From contig CANMIH010000005.1 of assembly GCA_947497905.1 (NCBI GenBank), positions 124,001-188,000 on the forward strand: 64,000 nucleotides of DNA, in the 5' to 3' direction. This DNA comes from an uncultured Pelagimonas sp. Its GTDB lineage: Bacteria; Pseudomonadota; Alphaproteobacteria; Rhodobacterales; Rhodobacteraceae. Position numbers and translations under genes: made by a program. Positions 8,498-18,443 of the stretch are shown in pieces. Below the pieces are notes generated by a model. That model did not search any database. It saw only the letters and a program-made list of their open reading frames with translations, and was not told the origin of the DNA. Every line of letters begins with the position of its first letter. Position 1 is the stretch's first letter.

Positions 8498-10639
8498 TTA
8501 CAGCGATGCTTTGAGTTCAAGACGTCGGGCGTGCAGCACTGGTTCGGTATAGCCGGACGGCTGAACACGACCTTCGAACACCAGATCACAGGCGGCTTTG
8601 AAGGCCACAGTGTCATAGCCTGGTGCCATTGGGATATAGCTTGGATCGCCAGCATTCTGACGGTCCACAACCGCGGCCATGCGCTTCATGATCTCCATGG
8701 CGTCGTCACGCGAGATGATCTCGTGGTGCAGCCAGTTGGCGATATGCTGTGACGAGATTCGGCAGGTGGCGCGGTCTTCCATCAGGCCAACATCATGGAT
8801 GTCAGGCACTTTGGAACAGCCGACCCCCTGATCGACCCAGCGGACAACATAGCCCAGAATACCCTGCGCATTATTTTCAACTTCGCGGGTCACCTCCTCT
8901 TTCGACAGGTTGCGTCCTGTCATCACCGGGAAGGTCAGCAGATCGCTCAGGGTGCCACGGGCTCCCCCGGCGCGCAGTTCGTCCTGACGGGAGCGCACAT
9001 CCACTTTGTGGTAATGGGTGGCGTGCAGCGTTGCGGCGGTGGGTGACGGCACCCAGGCACAGGTTGCACCCGATTGCGGATGCCCCAGCTTCGCATCGAG
9101 CATTTCGCCCATGCGGTCGGGCATCGCCCACATGCCTTTACCAATCTGCGCCTTGCCTTTCAGACCACAGGCCAGACCGATATCCACATTTCGGTCTTCG
9201 TAGGATGCGATCCAGGCGGTACCTTTGATCTCGCCTTTGGGCAACATCGGGCCGGCCTCCATCGAGGTGTGCATCTCATCGCCGGTGCGATCAAGGAAGC
9301 CGGTGTTGATAAAGGCCACTCGCGACTTTGCGGCGCGGATGCATTCTTTCAGGTTGGCGCTGGTGCGGCGCTCTTCGTCCATAATGCCCAGTTTGACGGT
9401 ATACTGCGGCAGGCCAAGAGCTTGTTCTACAAAGGTAAAAATCTCATCAGAGAAGGCCACTTCCTCCGGGCCGTGCATCTTGGGTTTCACCACATAGACC
9501 GAACCCGTAACCGAGTTGCCGCCTTCGCGAGCCAGATCATGTTTTGCGATCAGCGTGGTGATCATGGCATCCATCAGGCCCTCGAACGCCTCATTGCCAT
9601 CGCGATCAAGAATGCCGGGATTGGTCATCAGATGGCCCACATTCCGCACAAGCATAAGCGAGCGGCCCTTGAGCGTCAGATCATCGCCACCTGGGGTCTG
9701 AAACGTTACATCCTCGGCCATCACGCGGGTGAAGGTTTTACCACCTTTATTGACCTCTTCGCTCAGATCTCCTTTCATCAACCCGAGCCAATTGCGATAG
9801 GCCAGCGCCTTGTCTTCACCATCCACAGCGGCAACGGAGTCTTCGCAATCCATGATGGTCGAAAGCGCGGCTTCGAGGATCACGTCGCTGATGCCCGCCG
9901 GATCTGTGGCCCCCACCGGATGGCTTGGGTCGATCACAACACGAATGTGCAGCCCATTGTTTTTGAACAGGATCTCGCTGCCGTCATTGCGATAGCCAAC
10001 ATAGTGCGACGGCGTGGCAAGGGCGCTGCCCTCGGCTGTCTTGATCTCAAGTGCACCATCAAAGTTGCCAAAACCAGTCACATCCGCCCATGACCCGTGA
10101 GTCAGCGGCAGCGTGGCATCGAGAAATTCTTTGGCCCAGGTGACAACCCGCGCGCCGCGCGCCGCGTCATATCCACCACCTGTCGGCAGATCGCCCAGAG
10201 CATCGGTACCATAGAGCGCGTCATACAGGCTCCCCCAGCGGGCGTTTGCCGCGTTGATCGCAAAGCGCGCATTGTTGATGGGCACAACAAGCTGCGCCCC
10301 CGGCACCATCGCAATTTCAGGGTCGGTGTTAGCGGTCTCGATTTCGAAATCATCACCTTCCGTAACAAGATAGCCAATCTCGGTCAGAAACGCCTGATAG
10401 GCCTCAGCATCGTGGTCCTGGCCTTTGCGCGCCTTGTGCCATTCATCGACCTTGGCCTGCATCTCGCTACGTTTTTCAAGCAGCTCACGATTGCGGGGGC
10501 CAAAATCATGCAGGAGCTGAGAGAGCGACGCCCAAAACGCATCGGCGTCGACACCACTGCCCGGCAAAGCCTGCTCTTCAATAAAGCTGTGCAGCTCAGG
10601 AGCCACCTGCAACCCGTGATGTTCGATACGATCGGTCAT
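8498..10639 (-). CDS. glcB: Malate synthase G
   Basis: 713 aa, close to the roughly 720 aa of the G isoform. It condenses glyoxylate with acetyl-CoA to malate. Visible blocks include [17 protein letters not shown] (catalytic/Mg region), the nucleotide-binding region around [13 protein letters not shown], and [39 protein letters not shown] near the C terminus. The ATG at 10639 is chosen for its strong GGAGG nine bases upstream; a 21-residue extension to 10702 lacks support. Together with the acs/actP locus it fits growth on C2 compounds. Confidence 0.96.
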   Translation of the reverse strand: MTDRIEHHGLQVAPELHSFIEEQALPGSGVDADAFWASLSQLLHDFGPRNRELLEKRSEMQAKVDEWHKARKGQDHDAEAYQAFLTEIGYLVTEGDDFEIETANTDPEIAMVPGAQLVVPINNARFAINAANARWGSLYDALYGTDALGDLPTGGGYDAARGARVVTWAKEFLDATLPLTHGSWADVTGFGNFDGALEIKTAEGSALATPSHYVGYRNDGSEILFKNNGLHIRVVIDPSHPVGATDPAGISDVILEAALSTIMDCEDSVAAVDGEDKALAYRNWLGLMKGDLSEEVNKGGKTFTRVMAEDVTFQTPGGDDLTLKGRSLMLVRNVGHLMTNPGILDRDGNEAFEGLMDAMITTLIAKHDLAREGGNSVTGSVYVVKPKMHGPEEVAFSDEIFTFVEQALGLPQYTVKLGIMDEERRTSANLKECIRAAKSRVAFINTGFLDRTGDEMHTSMEAGPMLPKGEIKGTAWIASYEDRNVDIGLACGLKGKAQIGKGMWAMPDRMGEMLDAKLGHPQSGATCAWVPSPTAATLHATHYHKVDVRSRQDELRAGGARGTLSDLLTFPVMTGRNLSKEEVTREVENNAQGILGYVVRWVDQGVGCSKVPDIHDVGLMEDRATCRISSQHIANWLHHEIISRDDAMEIMKRMAAVVDRQNAGDPSYIPMAPGYDTVAFKAACDLVFEGRVQPSGYTEPVLHARRLELKASL

Positions 10640-10705
10640 GATCTCGCCTCCGGTTAGTTTCCCGATGACAGAATTAGAACGAAAGTTTCCTATAAGCAAC
10701 ATCCG

Positions 10706-10724
10706 TGGTAAGGTTATTTTACCA
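10706..10724. promoter_or_regulatory. Candidate operator upstream of glcB
   Basis: Interrupted palindrome TGGTAA-7 nt-TTACCA located 67 bases before the glcB start. The arms resemble half-sites of GntR-type regulators, but the spacing is wider than the classic FadR site, so the binding protein is unknown. Confidence 0.35.
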
Positions 10725-10880
10725 AATTACCCAAGGGTGTTTCAAATCATTCAGAAGAGTGAAGGCAGCAGCCCCATTAAAGTCTGCCTTTACAGTTTCT
10801 TACCTGAAAACTCTTCAATTGCGATATGCGCCCTACCTTTGCATAATCCCAGCTCTGAACCAAACTCGGCTCGCCAAAAC

Positions 10881-10919
10881 AAAAAATGACCCGCCGGTCA
10901 TGTCCTGACCAGCGGGTCA
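10881..10919 (-). terminator. Intrinsic terminator of the class II aldolase gene
   Basis: 14-bp stem TGACCCGCTGGTCA / TGACCGGCGGGTCA (one mismatch, positions 10887-10900 and 10906-10919) with a 5-nt loop. On the minus strand it is followed by six T residues. It lies 26 bases beyond the aldolase stop. Confidence 0.92.
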
Positions 10920-10944
10920 CCAACCAATGGATCTGATGGCGCGT

Positions 10945-11697
10945 TTACGAGGCGTAGTTCGAGTTTTCGCCATCCAGGATCATCCGCAGTTCAGCCAGAT
11001 GCGTTTCCGCCTGCCCCGGATAATCGTCCAGCTCTTGCGCGGTTTTCTCGGCAATCTCGTCACTGAGAACCCGCAGTTTCTGGCCCGTTTGCAGCGCCCG
11101 GATATAGGTTTCGGCGGCGCGTTCGAAGTAATACAGGCGATTGAATGTATCCGCGACGCTATCCCCAATCACCAGCACACCGTGATTGCCCATGATCATC
11201 ACTTTGATCTTCGGATCCGTGAGCATCGAGGCACACCGCGCGCCTTCGCTTTCAAAGGCAAGCCCGCCGAACTCATTGTCGACAACATAGCGGTTGTAGA
11301 ACGTCGCGGTGTTTTGGTCGATGGGCGGAAGGGTGCTATCCGCCAGACAAGCCAGAACCGTGGCGTGGATTGAATGCACATGCATCACACAGCGCGCATG
11401 GGGGCACAGACGGTGAATAGACCCATGCAATCCCCATGCGGTGGGATCGGGGGCGCCGGGGCGGTCCATTGTCGTGGGATCATTGGCATCCAGCAGCAAA
11501 AGATCCGAGGCGCGAATGCGGCTGAAATGCATCTGATTGGGGTTCATCAGAAACTGGGTGCCGTCGTCGTTCACCGCCAGACTAAAGTGATTGGCCACCG
11601 CTTCATGCATGTCCAGACGGGCCGTCCATCGAAAGGCCGCGGCCATGTCCGTGCGCTCAGCCCAATGAGCCATATTGCGGGTGTCAGGTGCGTTCAT
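10945..11697 (-). CDS. Class II aldolase/adducin family protein
   Basis: 250 aa. The metal-binding HVHSIHATV motif (about residues 105-113) and the downstream third His (GNHGVLVIG near 172) mark the class II aldolase/adducin fold seen in L-fuculose-phosphate and ribulose-phosphate epimerase-type enzymes. Many members act as Zn-dependent aldolases or decarboxylases; the substrate here is unknown. It is divergent from a LysR gene with a palindrome between them, so that regulator probably controls it. It ends with a strong terminator, so it is a single-gene unit. Confidence 0.83.
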   Translation of the reverse strand: MNAPDTRNMAHWAERTDMAAAFRWTARLDMHEAVANHFSLAVNDDGTQFLMNPNQMHFSRIRASDLLLLDANDPTTMDRPGAPDPTAWGLHGSIHRLCPHARCVMHVHSIHATVLACLADSTLPPIDQNTATFYNRYVVDNEFGGLAFESEGARCASMLTDPKIKVMIMGNHGVLVIGDSVADTFNRLYYFERAAETYIRALQTGQKLRVLSDEIAEKTAQELDDYPGQAETHLAELRMILDGENSNYAS

Positions 11698-11776
11698 GTC
11701 TGAAAGTCCTTTTTGCCGGTTTGCGACAGAGTGGCAGGGAAATGTTTCGCTGACAAATTACGGAATTGAACCTATA

Positions 11777-11795
11777 ACATAAGTTACACTTATGT
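11777..11795. promoter_or_regulatory. Palindromic operator candidate for the LysR regulator
   Basis: Perfect 8-3-8 palindrome ACATAAGT-tac-ACTTATGT between the divergent aldolase and LysR genes. It covers the first possible ATG of the LysR frame (11792), which is one reason to prefer the ATG at 11807. Confidence 0.55.
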
Positions 11796-11806
11796 ATGGG
11801 TTATCT

Positions 11807-12667
11807 ATGGCGCAAACCAATCTTCCCCCGCTTCCTTGGCTACGCGCCTTTGAAGCCAGCGCACGGCATCTTTCGTTCACCCGAGCAGCAGGTGAATTGG
11901 GTATGACGCAGCCCGCGATAAGCCAGCATGTCCGCAATCTTGAATCGCTGCTGGGGCGCGAGTTGTTCCTTAGACGCCCGCGTGCATTGCACCTGACCGA
12001 AGCCGGGGCAAACTATCTGCCCGTGGTGCAACAGGCCTTTGATCTGATCTCAACCGGAACACAGGCCTTTACAGGTGGTGACCGTGGCAGACATCTGATT
12101 TTGCAGTGTAATATGGCCTTCTCCATCTTCTGGCTCACACCGCGCCTGCCCCGACTCTATGCCCGACACCCTTGGTTGGTTCTCAACATCGTGACGCCCA
12201 TCTGGGACCCCGATCGCCACGCCGCTCAAGCCGCGCTTGAGATCCGGTTTGACCGGCCGGATGGAATGCCTGCCTCCGCCGAACGCCTGACCCACGAGGT
12301 ATTTTTTCCGGTCTGCGCTCCAAACTATCCCGAGCGAGATTTCGATAAGGCCCATTTGTTTGACTGCGCAGGACTGACCGGCACCTGGGACGCCTGGTTC
12401 AAGGCGCAGAACCGACCGTTTTCGCGGGGGACCGATGTGCAGCTGGGCTCAACCTTTGTGATCTCGCTCAGCGCTGCTTTGCACGGGGCGGGCATGGCCA
12501 TGTCACACGACACGCTGGCGGGCGATTTTCTGGCCGACGGACGCCTGCTACGGTTGGATGACTTTGCCCCCCCCATGACCGAAGCCTATTTCCTCATCCC
12601 CCCCTCAAGCCATGCTGAAACGCCCGCCACGCGCGCGTTTCTCGACTGGTTGAAGGAAGAACTTTAG
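11807..12667 (+). CDS. LysR-family transcriptional regulator (GcvA-like)
   Basis: 286 aa. The N-terminal winged helix (LPPLPWLRAFEASARHLSFTRAAGELGMTQPAISQHV region, residues 4-40) is of the GcvA/AmpR subgroup, followed by the LysR substrate-binding domain (about 90-285). The start at 11807 is preferred over 11792 because the latter lies within the palindromic operator. The gene is divergent from the class II aldolase, its probable target. Its stop overlaps the convergent GlxA-type gene by 4 bases. The effector is unknown. Confidence 0.88.
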   Translation: MAQTNLPPLPWLRAFEASARHLSFTRAAGELGMTQPAISQHVRNLESLLGRELFLRRPRALHLTEAGANYLPVVQQAFDLISTGTQAFTGGDRGRHLILQCNMAFSIFWLTPRLPRLYARHPWLVLNIVTPIWDPDRHAAQAALEIRFDRPDGMPASAERLTHEVFFPVCAPNYPERDFDKAHLFDCAGLTGTWDAWFKAQNRPFSRGTDVQLGSTFVISLSAALHGAGMAMSHDTLAGDFLADGRLLRLDDFAPPMTEAYFLIPPSSHAETPATRAFLDWLKEEL

Positions 12668-13653
12668 CTCAGCCCGCGTTCCTGATGCGGGGGGATGCCA
12701 TAGTGGCGGCGATAGAGTTTCGAGAAATGGGTCTGTGACCCAAAGCCGCTCGCAATCGCCACATCAATGATCCGCATATTGGTCTGCTGGAGCAGCGCTC
12801 GGGCATTTTCCAGCCGCAGCCGGGTGTAAAACACCTTGGGCGAGGCATTCAGATACCGGGCAAACAGCCGTTCGAGCTGACGGGTCGATAACCCCACCTG
12901 CGCTGCGATTTCTGACGGCGACCACGGGTCTTCCATTTCCCGCCGCATCAGCGAAAGCGCCTCTGTCAGTTTTTCGTGCCTCTGTCCTGTGCGGCAATGC
13001 TCGGCAATGGTTTGGTCCTGTTGCGAACTACGCGCCGCCGAGCACACAAGCTGATCCGCAACGGCCAGTCCCACCTCTGAACCATGCCTTTCGGTGATCA
13101 GATGCAACATCATATCCAGAACAGCCGCACCACCGGCACAGGTGGCCAGACCGCGATCGACCGTGAAAATCGACCGCGACAGGTGCAAAGCTGGATACTG
13201 TTCAATCAAGGCAGACCGCAAAGACCAATGGGTGGTGACCTGCCGGTCATTCACCACACCGGCCCGCGCCAGAATGGCGGTTCCACCACCAATGCCCCCC
13301 AGCCAGGCCCCCAGACGAAAGGCGCGCCTGAGCCAACCAAACAGGATGTCTGACCCGTGGGTCAAGCTCCCGCCCAGCACCATCACCAGATCACCGCGAC
13401 CAACCTCAGACAGCGCGCCGTCAACCGCAACTGTCAGGCCGTTGGCCGCTTGCATCGGCTGACCGGTTTCGCTGATGACCCGCCAGTCAAACCGGTGGAT
13501 GCGGTCAAAATTATTTGCCGCGCTGAGGGCTTCAACCGCACTTGCCAGATCAAAAGGCGAGAAGGACGGCATCAGAACAAAAACAAAGCGTCGGGGCGCA
13601 GCCGCTTCTACGGGCTGCGCCTGCGACAGAGAAAGTGCCATTGGGTGGGTCAA
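12664..13653 (-). CDS. GlxA/GbdR-type AraC-family regulator
   Basis: 329 aa with an N-terminal DJ-1/PfpI-like amidotransferase-fold domain (about residues 20-185) and a C-terminal AraC HTH (about 215-320, two helix-turn-helix units including IIDVAIASGFGSQTHFSKLYRRHYGIPP). The same architecture occurs in GbdR and CdhR, the Pseudomonas regulators of glycine betaine and carnitine catabolism. The TTG at 13653 is chosen because GGAGG lies seven bases upstream; the ATG at 13641 lacks such spacing. It is the last gene of the mttB-type operon, 21 bases after the DMGDH-like gene, so it probably regulates that operon. Confidence 0.88.
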   Translation of the reverse strand: MTHPMALSLSQAQPVEAAAPRRFVFVLMPSFSPFDLASAVEALSAANNFDRIHRFDWRVISETGQPMQAANGLTVAVDGALSEVGRGDLVMVLGGSLTHGSDILFGWLRRAFRLGAWLGGIGGGTAILARAGVVNDRQVTTHWSLRSALIEQYPALHLSRSIFTVDRGLATCAGGAAVLDMMLHLITERHGSEVGLAVADQLVCSAARSSQQDQTIAEHCRTGQRHEKLTEALSLMRREMEDPWSPSEIAAQVGLSTRQLERLFARYLNASPKVFYTRLRLENARALLQQTNMRIIDVAIASGFGSQTHFSKLYRRHYGIPPHQERGLS

Positions 13654-13674
13654 TTCCCTGCCTCCGACTTTGAT

Positions 13675-16125
13675 TTACGCGCGCATATTGGCGCCGTTTG
13701 CGTCATAAATCGGCGCGCCCAGCACTTTTGCGGTGTACATTTCGCCCAGAATTTCGACCTGCAACTCGGTTCCGGCCTCGGCATGCTCTGACGCGACATA
13801 GCCCATCGCCATCGAGGTTTTGACATGATGGCCATAGCCGCCCGAGCTGACATAACCCACGGCTTCGCCATCTTTCAGAATGGCTTCGTCGTTGGACACA
13901 TCAATGCCATCCACGTCGATGGTCATGGTCACAAGCTTGCGGACCGGACCTTCGTCGCGGGCTTTCAAAGTCGCCTCTTTGCCCACAAAGTCCTTTTTCC
14001 AGTTGATGAAGACGTCCATGCCACTTTCCACAGCGTTGAAATCAGGACGGAAATCCAAAGTCCAGACGCCCCAGCCTTTCTCCAGCCGCATGCTCATCAG
14101 TGCCCGCGCTCCATACCAGCGATAGCCCAGATCGGCCCCGGCCTCTTCGATGGCTTCGGCGAGGCGCAACAGATACTGCGGTTTGCAATAGATCTCATAC
14201 CCAAGCTCGCCCGAGAACGAGATCCGGTTGAGGATCACAGGCACGCCACCGACAAAGGTCTGGCGCAGATCGCGGAATTTGAAGGCCTCGGCGCTGACAT
14301 CGTCGCGCGTGATCCGCTGCAACAGAGCGCGTGACTTTGGACCAGACAAGGCAATCCCGTGCCAGTCGTCACTGACATTGGCATAACTGACATCGGCGGG
14401 TAGATCTTTTTCAAACCACCGGCTGTGCGCCTCTTGCATCGCGCCCGAGCCAAAGAGCACAAAGTGATCCTCCGCCAGACAGGCCACGGTCAGATCCCCA
14501 TAAAGCTTGCCCTTCGGGGTCAGCATCGGGGTCAGGGTCAGGCGGCCGGGTTTCGGCACATACCCCGCCAGCACGCGATCGAGATAGGCGCGCGCACCGG
14601 CGCCTTTGAATTCATGTTTGGCAAAGTTGGCCACTTCGATGCCGCCCACCGCCTCGCGCACGGCTTTGACCTCACGCGCGACATAGTCATGGCTGCGGTT
14701 GCGTTCGAACGTGGGCTCTTCGTGGGCGTCCTCAGGGCTGTCAGCAAACCAAAGCGCGTTCTCAAGACCAAAGCCCTGCCCCATCCGCGCGCCTTTGCTG
14801 ACCAGCCGGTCATAAAGCGCCGTGGTCTTCTGCATCCGACCTTTGGGCAGCGTTTCGTTGGGGAAGGTCATCACAAAGCGACGCTCGTAATTCTCCGTCG
14901 ATTTGATTGTGCCCCATTCCGGTGTCGCAAACTCGCCAAAGCGCGCAACATCCATGGCCCAGACATCAATCGACGGCTCGCCATCAATCATCCATTCCGC
15001 CATGGTCAGGCCGACCCCGCCGCCCTGACAGAAGCCCGCCATGACGCCTACAGCGACCCAGTAGTTTTTCATGCCCGGAACCGGACCAATCATCGGGTTG
15101 CCATCGGGGCCAAAGGTGAAGGGGCCGTTGATCATGTCTTTGATCCCGGCCTCGCCAATGGCCGGAATGCGGTCAAAGGACATTTCAAGACGGTCCGCAA
15201 TGCGATCGAGATCAGGCTGCAACAGCTCGTGACCAAAGTCCCATGGGGTGCCATCCACCTTCCACGGGGTGCCTTTGGGCTCATAGGTCCCCAAGAGCAT
15301 GCCCTGACGTTCCTGCCGGAAATAGATATTGGCCTCATAATCGATGCCCGCCGGCAGGCGCGACCCGTGGTTGGCCACCGCATCGATCTTTTCGGTGATC
15401 AGATAGTGGTGCTCCATCGGCTGAACTGGCAGATGAATGCCCGACATATGACCAACTTCGCGCGCCCATAGGCCGCCGCAGTTGACCACCTGTTCGGCGT
15501 TGATGGTGCCCTTGGGCGTTGTCAGATCCCAGCTGCCATCGGGGCGCTGGCTCATGGCGGTCACACCGCAATGGGTGAAATACTGGGCGCCATGGACCTT
15601 GGCCGATTTGGCAAAGGCATAGGTGGCGCCGGATGGGTCCAGATCGCCATCCTGATCATCCCACAGGGCCGCGTGATAATGGGAGGGATCAATCAGAGGA
15701 TGACGTTCGGCCACCTCTTTGGGGCTGATGAATTCCTGATCCAATCCCATATAGCGCGCTTTTGAGCGTTCCCGCTTGAGATAGTCATACCAGGTTTTGT
15801 TCGAGGCCAGGTAGAACCCACCGGTGATGTTCAATCCAACAGAATGGCCCGAGGTTTCTTCGATCTCTTTATACAGATCAATGGTATAGCTCTGAAGCCG
15901 CGAGATATTGGGATCTGAGCTGATGGTGTGGATCTGACCGGCTGCGTGCCAGGATGATCCGCTGGTCAGCTCATCCCGTTCCAGCAGAACAACATCTTTC
16001 CAGCCGAACTTAGCCAGATGGAACAGAATGGAGCATCCTACGACACCGCCCCCAATCACCACAACCTTTGCGTGGGAGGGGAGCTGCTTGCCGCCGGTGG
16101 TTTCGTCTTTTTGAATCTCAGGCAT
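13675..16125 (-). CDS. FAD-dependent dimethylglycine dehydrogenase-like / GcvT fusion
   Basis: 816 aa, the size of DMGDH/sarcosine dehydrogenase proteins. The N-terminal DAO domain has VVVIGGGVVGCS (residues 21-32) and TSGSSWHAAG near 55-64, whose His is the covalent-FAD site in DMGDH. The C-terminal half is a FAO-M/GcvT aminomethyltransferase domain that in relatives transfers the methyl carbon to tetrahydrofolate. The expected reaction is oxidative N-demethylation of an N-methyl amino compound, giving methylene-THF. It sits between the MDR dehydrogenase and the GlxA regulator with about 20-base gaps. Whether the substrate is dimethylglycine or another N-methylated acid is not visible. Confidence 0.9.
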   Translation of the reverse strand: MPEIQKDETTGGKQLPSHAKVVVIGGGVVGCSILFHLAKFGWKDVVLLERDELTSGSSWHAAGQIHTISSDPNISRLQSYTIDLYKEIEETSGHSVGLNITGGFYLASNKTWYDYLKRERSKARYMGLDQEFISPKEVAERHPLIDPSHYHAALWDDQDGDLDPSGATYAFAKSAKVHGAQYFTHCGVTAMSQRPDGSWDLTTPKGTINAEQVVNCGGLWAREVGHMSGIHLPVQPMEHHYLITEKIDAVANHGSRLPAGIDYEANIYFRQERQGMLLGTYEPKGTPWKVDGTPWDFGHELLQPDLDRIADRLEMSFDRIPAIGEAGIKDMINGPFTFGPDGNPMIGPVPGMKNYWVAVGVMAGFCQGGGVGLTMAEWMIDGEPSIDVWAMDVARFGEFATPEWGTIKSTENYERRFVMTFPNETLPKGRMQKTTALYDRLVSKGARMGQGFGLENALWFADSPEDAHEEPTFERNRSHDYVAREVKAVREAVGGIEVANFAKHEFKGAGARAYLDRVLAGYVPKPGRLTLTPMLTPKGKLYGDLTVACLAEDHFVLFGSGAMQEAHSRWFEKDLPADVSYANVSDDWHGIALSGPKSRALLQRITRDDVSAEAFKFRDLRQTFVGGVPVILNRISFSGELGYEIYCKPQYLLRLAEAIEEAGADLGYRWYGARALMSMRLEKGWGVWTLDFRPDFNAVESGMDVFINWKKDFVGKEATLKARDEGPVRKLVTMTIDVDGIDVSNDEAILKDGEAVGYVSSGGYGHHVKTSMAMGYVASEHAEAGTELQVEILGEMYTAKVLGAPIYDANGANMRA

Positions 16126-16146
16126 AATCTGGTCCTTCGTGTCGAT

Positions 16147-17232
16147 TTACGGCAGCAGCACAAGCTTGCCGACGAATGTCTTTTGCAGGAAAACGTCCTG
16201 CGCGTTTGTGATGTCAGAGAGCGGGAAAGTCTGGGCCACCATCGGCTTGATCTCGCCAGCCTCGATGTAGGAAATCAGGTTCGGCATGGTCTCTGGGGCC
16301 TGTGCGGTGCTGCCAACAAAGGTCAGATCTTTGAGATACAGATCCCGCACATCCAGTGTGGTGATCGGGCCGCCGATCGCACCTGAGGTGGCATAGCGAC
16401 CGCCACGTTTCAGGCAGGCAATCAAGCCTGGAAACCCATCACCCGCCACCAGATCAACCACCAAAGTCACGCTTTGCTCGCCTAGTTCCGCAACAGGATC
16501 ATCACCGCGATCCAATAAACGATCCGCACCAAGGTCCGCCATCTGGTCGTGTTTTGCACGCGATGCCATGGCAATCACGGTTGCGCCCCGGCGTTTGCAC
16601 AGCTGCACCGCCGCCGACCCGACACCGCCTGAGGCCCCGGTGATCAGCACCACATCCCCGGCCTGACATTCTGCGCGCGAAATCAGATTTTCCGCGGTCG
16701 AATAGGCACAGGGAAACGAGGCCAGTTCCACATCGCTCAGGTCGCTGGTCACCTTATGGGTCTGATCACTGCGCGCTGTGGCGTATTGGGCAAAGCCCCC
16801 GTCACATTCCGACCCCCAGGTGATAAAATCCCAGTCATCCGTGGCATCTGGCGCGGGCTGAAGGCTGGCCACCATCACACGTTCGCCGATACGCGCGCCG
16901 TCAACACCCTCGCCCACTGCCATAATGTGCCCACAGGCGTCGGCGCCCTGAATGCGCGGAAACACAAGGGGACGACCGGTCCAGCTTGCGTCATCATCTT
17001 CTGCGTTCAGATCCTGCGTGGCGCTTTCGGTATCACCTGTAACCTGCTTGGAATACCAACCAATCCGGGTGTTTACGTCGGTGTTGTTGATCCCGGCCGC
17101 CCCGATCTTGATCAGAACTTCGCCAAGCCCCGGTGTCGGAACAGGCACGTCTGTCCGATACTCAAGACACTCGGGACCACCGTGCCCGGTCAGATACACC
17201 GCGTGCATGGTCGAAGGGATATCATTGGACAT
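16147..17232 (-). CDS. MDR-family alcohol dehydrogenase/quinone reductase-like
   Basis: 361 aa medium-chain dehydrogenase/reductase. The N-terminal GroES-like domain contains GAAGINNTDVN, where the catalytic-zinc Cys of true alcohol dehydrogenases is replaced by Asn, so it is probably zinc-free like quinone oxidoreductases. The nucleotide-binding motif is ITGASGGVGSAAVQL near residue 200. The ATG at 17232 has GGAG upstream; the frame can be extended to a TTG at 17247, which I reject. It lies 11 bases after the enolase-superfamily gene. NADPH-linked reduction or dehydrogenation of an intermediate is likely, but the substrate is unknown. Confidence 0.85.
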   Translation of the reverse strand: MSNDIPSTMHAVYLTGHGGPECLEYRTDVPVPTPGLGEVLIKIGAAGINNTDVNTRIGWYSKQVTGDTESATQDLNAEDDDASWTGRPLVFPRIQGADACGHIMAVGEGVDGARIGERVMVASLQPAPDATDDWDFITWGSECDGGFAQYATARSDQTHKVTSDLSDVELASFPCAYSTAENLISRAECQAGDVVLITGASGGVGSAAVQLCKRRGATVIAMASRAKHDQMADLGADRLLDRGDDPVAELGEQSVTLVVDLVAGDGFPGLIACLKRGGRYATSGAIGGPITTLDVRDLYLKDLTFVGSTAQAPETMPNLISYIEAGEIKPMVAQTFPLSDITNAQDVFLQKTFVGKLVLLP

Positions 17233-17243
17233 TGTTATGCTCC

Positions 17244-18419
17244 TCAATTCAGGGGAAGCCGGCGGAACCGGCCCTGCATGCCGGGGTCATGGAAATGGTC
17301 AAGCGGGCCATGTTCGACCAGATGCTGATGCCAGTGTGCCAAGGCATCGCGATCCAGAGTGACCCCAAGCCCCGGCCCCTCGGGCACCGCGATCACATTA
17401 TTGACCTGTCGGAACGGCCCACCTTCGATCACATCGCCAACCTGCCAGCGAAACAGCGACTGGGACGGTTCGGTGATCCAGGGCATGGCCGCCGACATGT
17501 GCAGATAGCCCGCAGTCGCAATCCCGGCATCGCCTGAATAACACCAGAACCCCACATTCATCGCCTCACAGGCCCCAATGAACCGCATGGCGCGGGAAAT
17601 CCCACCCAGCACGGCAAAATTGGTGACGAAATAATCCGGCGCGCCCAAGGCAACGGCGCGCCGGATATCGGGGACATGGGTCGAGATGCGAATGGAGGAG
17701 TGTTTACGCAGCTCGGCCATCTCCTCGAAGGTGGCAACAGGGTCTTCGTAATTGCGAATGTCATAGGGTTCGATTTCGCGGAAAACGCGGATCGCGGTGG
17801 GCAGGCTATATTGCATATTGCTGTCGAGGCGCAGCATCGCATCCGGCCCCAGCGCGGAACGGATCGCTTTGAGGGTCTCGATCTCCTTGCGCGGGTCGCC
17901 AAGGATCAACTTGCCCTCGAACATCGTACTGCCATGGGCTTCGCGCATTTGAACGCAATAGTCCGCAACCTCTTGTGGCTTCATCTCGCCACCTGCGCGG
18001 AACCCGAAATACTCGGTGAATGGGATCTCTTTGCGCACGGCACCGCCCAGAAGCCGATAGAGCGGTTCTTCCGCGACTTTCCCTCGCAGATCCCACAGCG
18101 CAATTTCAATGGCCCCAAAGGCTTTGACCACGCTGCTGTCGTCGGTGTTCTGCACAATCTGCCAAGGCGGCACGCAGAGGCTTTCGCAGCCCGCAATGTC
18201 CAGGGCATCCGCCCCAATCAGACGTTCCCCCATGGCGCGTATGGTCTCGGTGACATCTACCGAGGGGGCCTCACCCAGGCCAACCAATCCCTGATCGGTT
18301 TCCACTTCGATAATGGTTTTCGAAGTGCCCGGATAATGCCCCCCGGTCCACCACATGGGCATTTCCAAAGGTATATTGACCGGCGTAGCCCGCAGACCGG
18401 TGATGCGGAGTTTACTCAT
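17244..18419 (-). CDS. Enolase-superfamily (mandelate racemase/glucarate dehydratase-like) protein
   Basis: 391 aa with the capping domain (1-125) and the TIM-barrel domain. Aligned by eye to glucarate-dehydratase-like members, metal ligands D199 (LRLDSN) and E225 (NYEDP) are present, but the third position reads ISTHV (H248). The KxK motif is K170-L-I, and the His-Asp dyad positions appear as N267 and Y295. The catalytic set therefore differs from known racemases and dehydratases. I chose the ATG at 18419 over a GTG at 18428 that overlaps the SD. It is the second gene of the mttB-type operon. The fold is sure; the reaction is not. Confidence 0.85.
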   Translation of the reverse strand: MSKLRITGLRATPVNIPLEMPMWWTGGHYPGTSKTIIEVETDQGLVGLGEAPSVDVTETIRAMGERLIGADALDIAGCESLCVPPWQIVQNTDDSSVVKAFGAIEIALWDLRGKVAEEPLYRLLGGAVRKEIPFTEYFGFRAGGEMKPQEVADYCVQMREAHGSTMFEGKLILGDPRKEIETLKAIRSALGPDAMLRLDSNMQYSLPTAIRVFREIEPYDIRNYEDPVATFEEMAELRKHSSIRISTHVPDIRRAVALGAPDYFVTNFAVLGGISRAMRFIGACEAMNVGFWCYSGDAGIATAGYLHMSAAMPWITEPSQSLFRWQVGDVIEGGPFRQVNNVIAVPEGPGLGVTLDRDALAHWHQHLVEHGPLDHFHDPGMQGRFRRLPLN

Positions 18420-18443
18420 ACCCGACACTCCCGCGCTTTGACC

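Larger units (their letters stand above)
10640..10944. promoter_or_regulatory. glcB upstream region, no gene seen
   Basis: This 305-base gap is AT-richer than its neighbours. It holds the glcB promoter (leftward) and, at its right end, the terminator of the class II aldolase gene. A short plus-strand reading frame from 10705 has no start signal or recognisable product. An interrupted palindrome lies at 10706-10724. Confidence 0.5.

Noticed and set aside
9074-10093. 339-codon plus-strand frame
   Set aside because: It is antisense to glcB with no recognisable product.
14425-15471. 348-codon plus-strand frame
   Set aside because: It is antisense to the DMGDH-like gene; the composition is that of a shadow frame.
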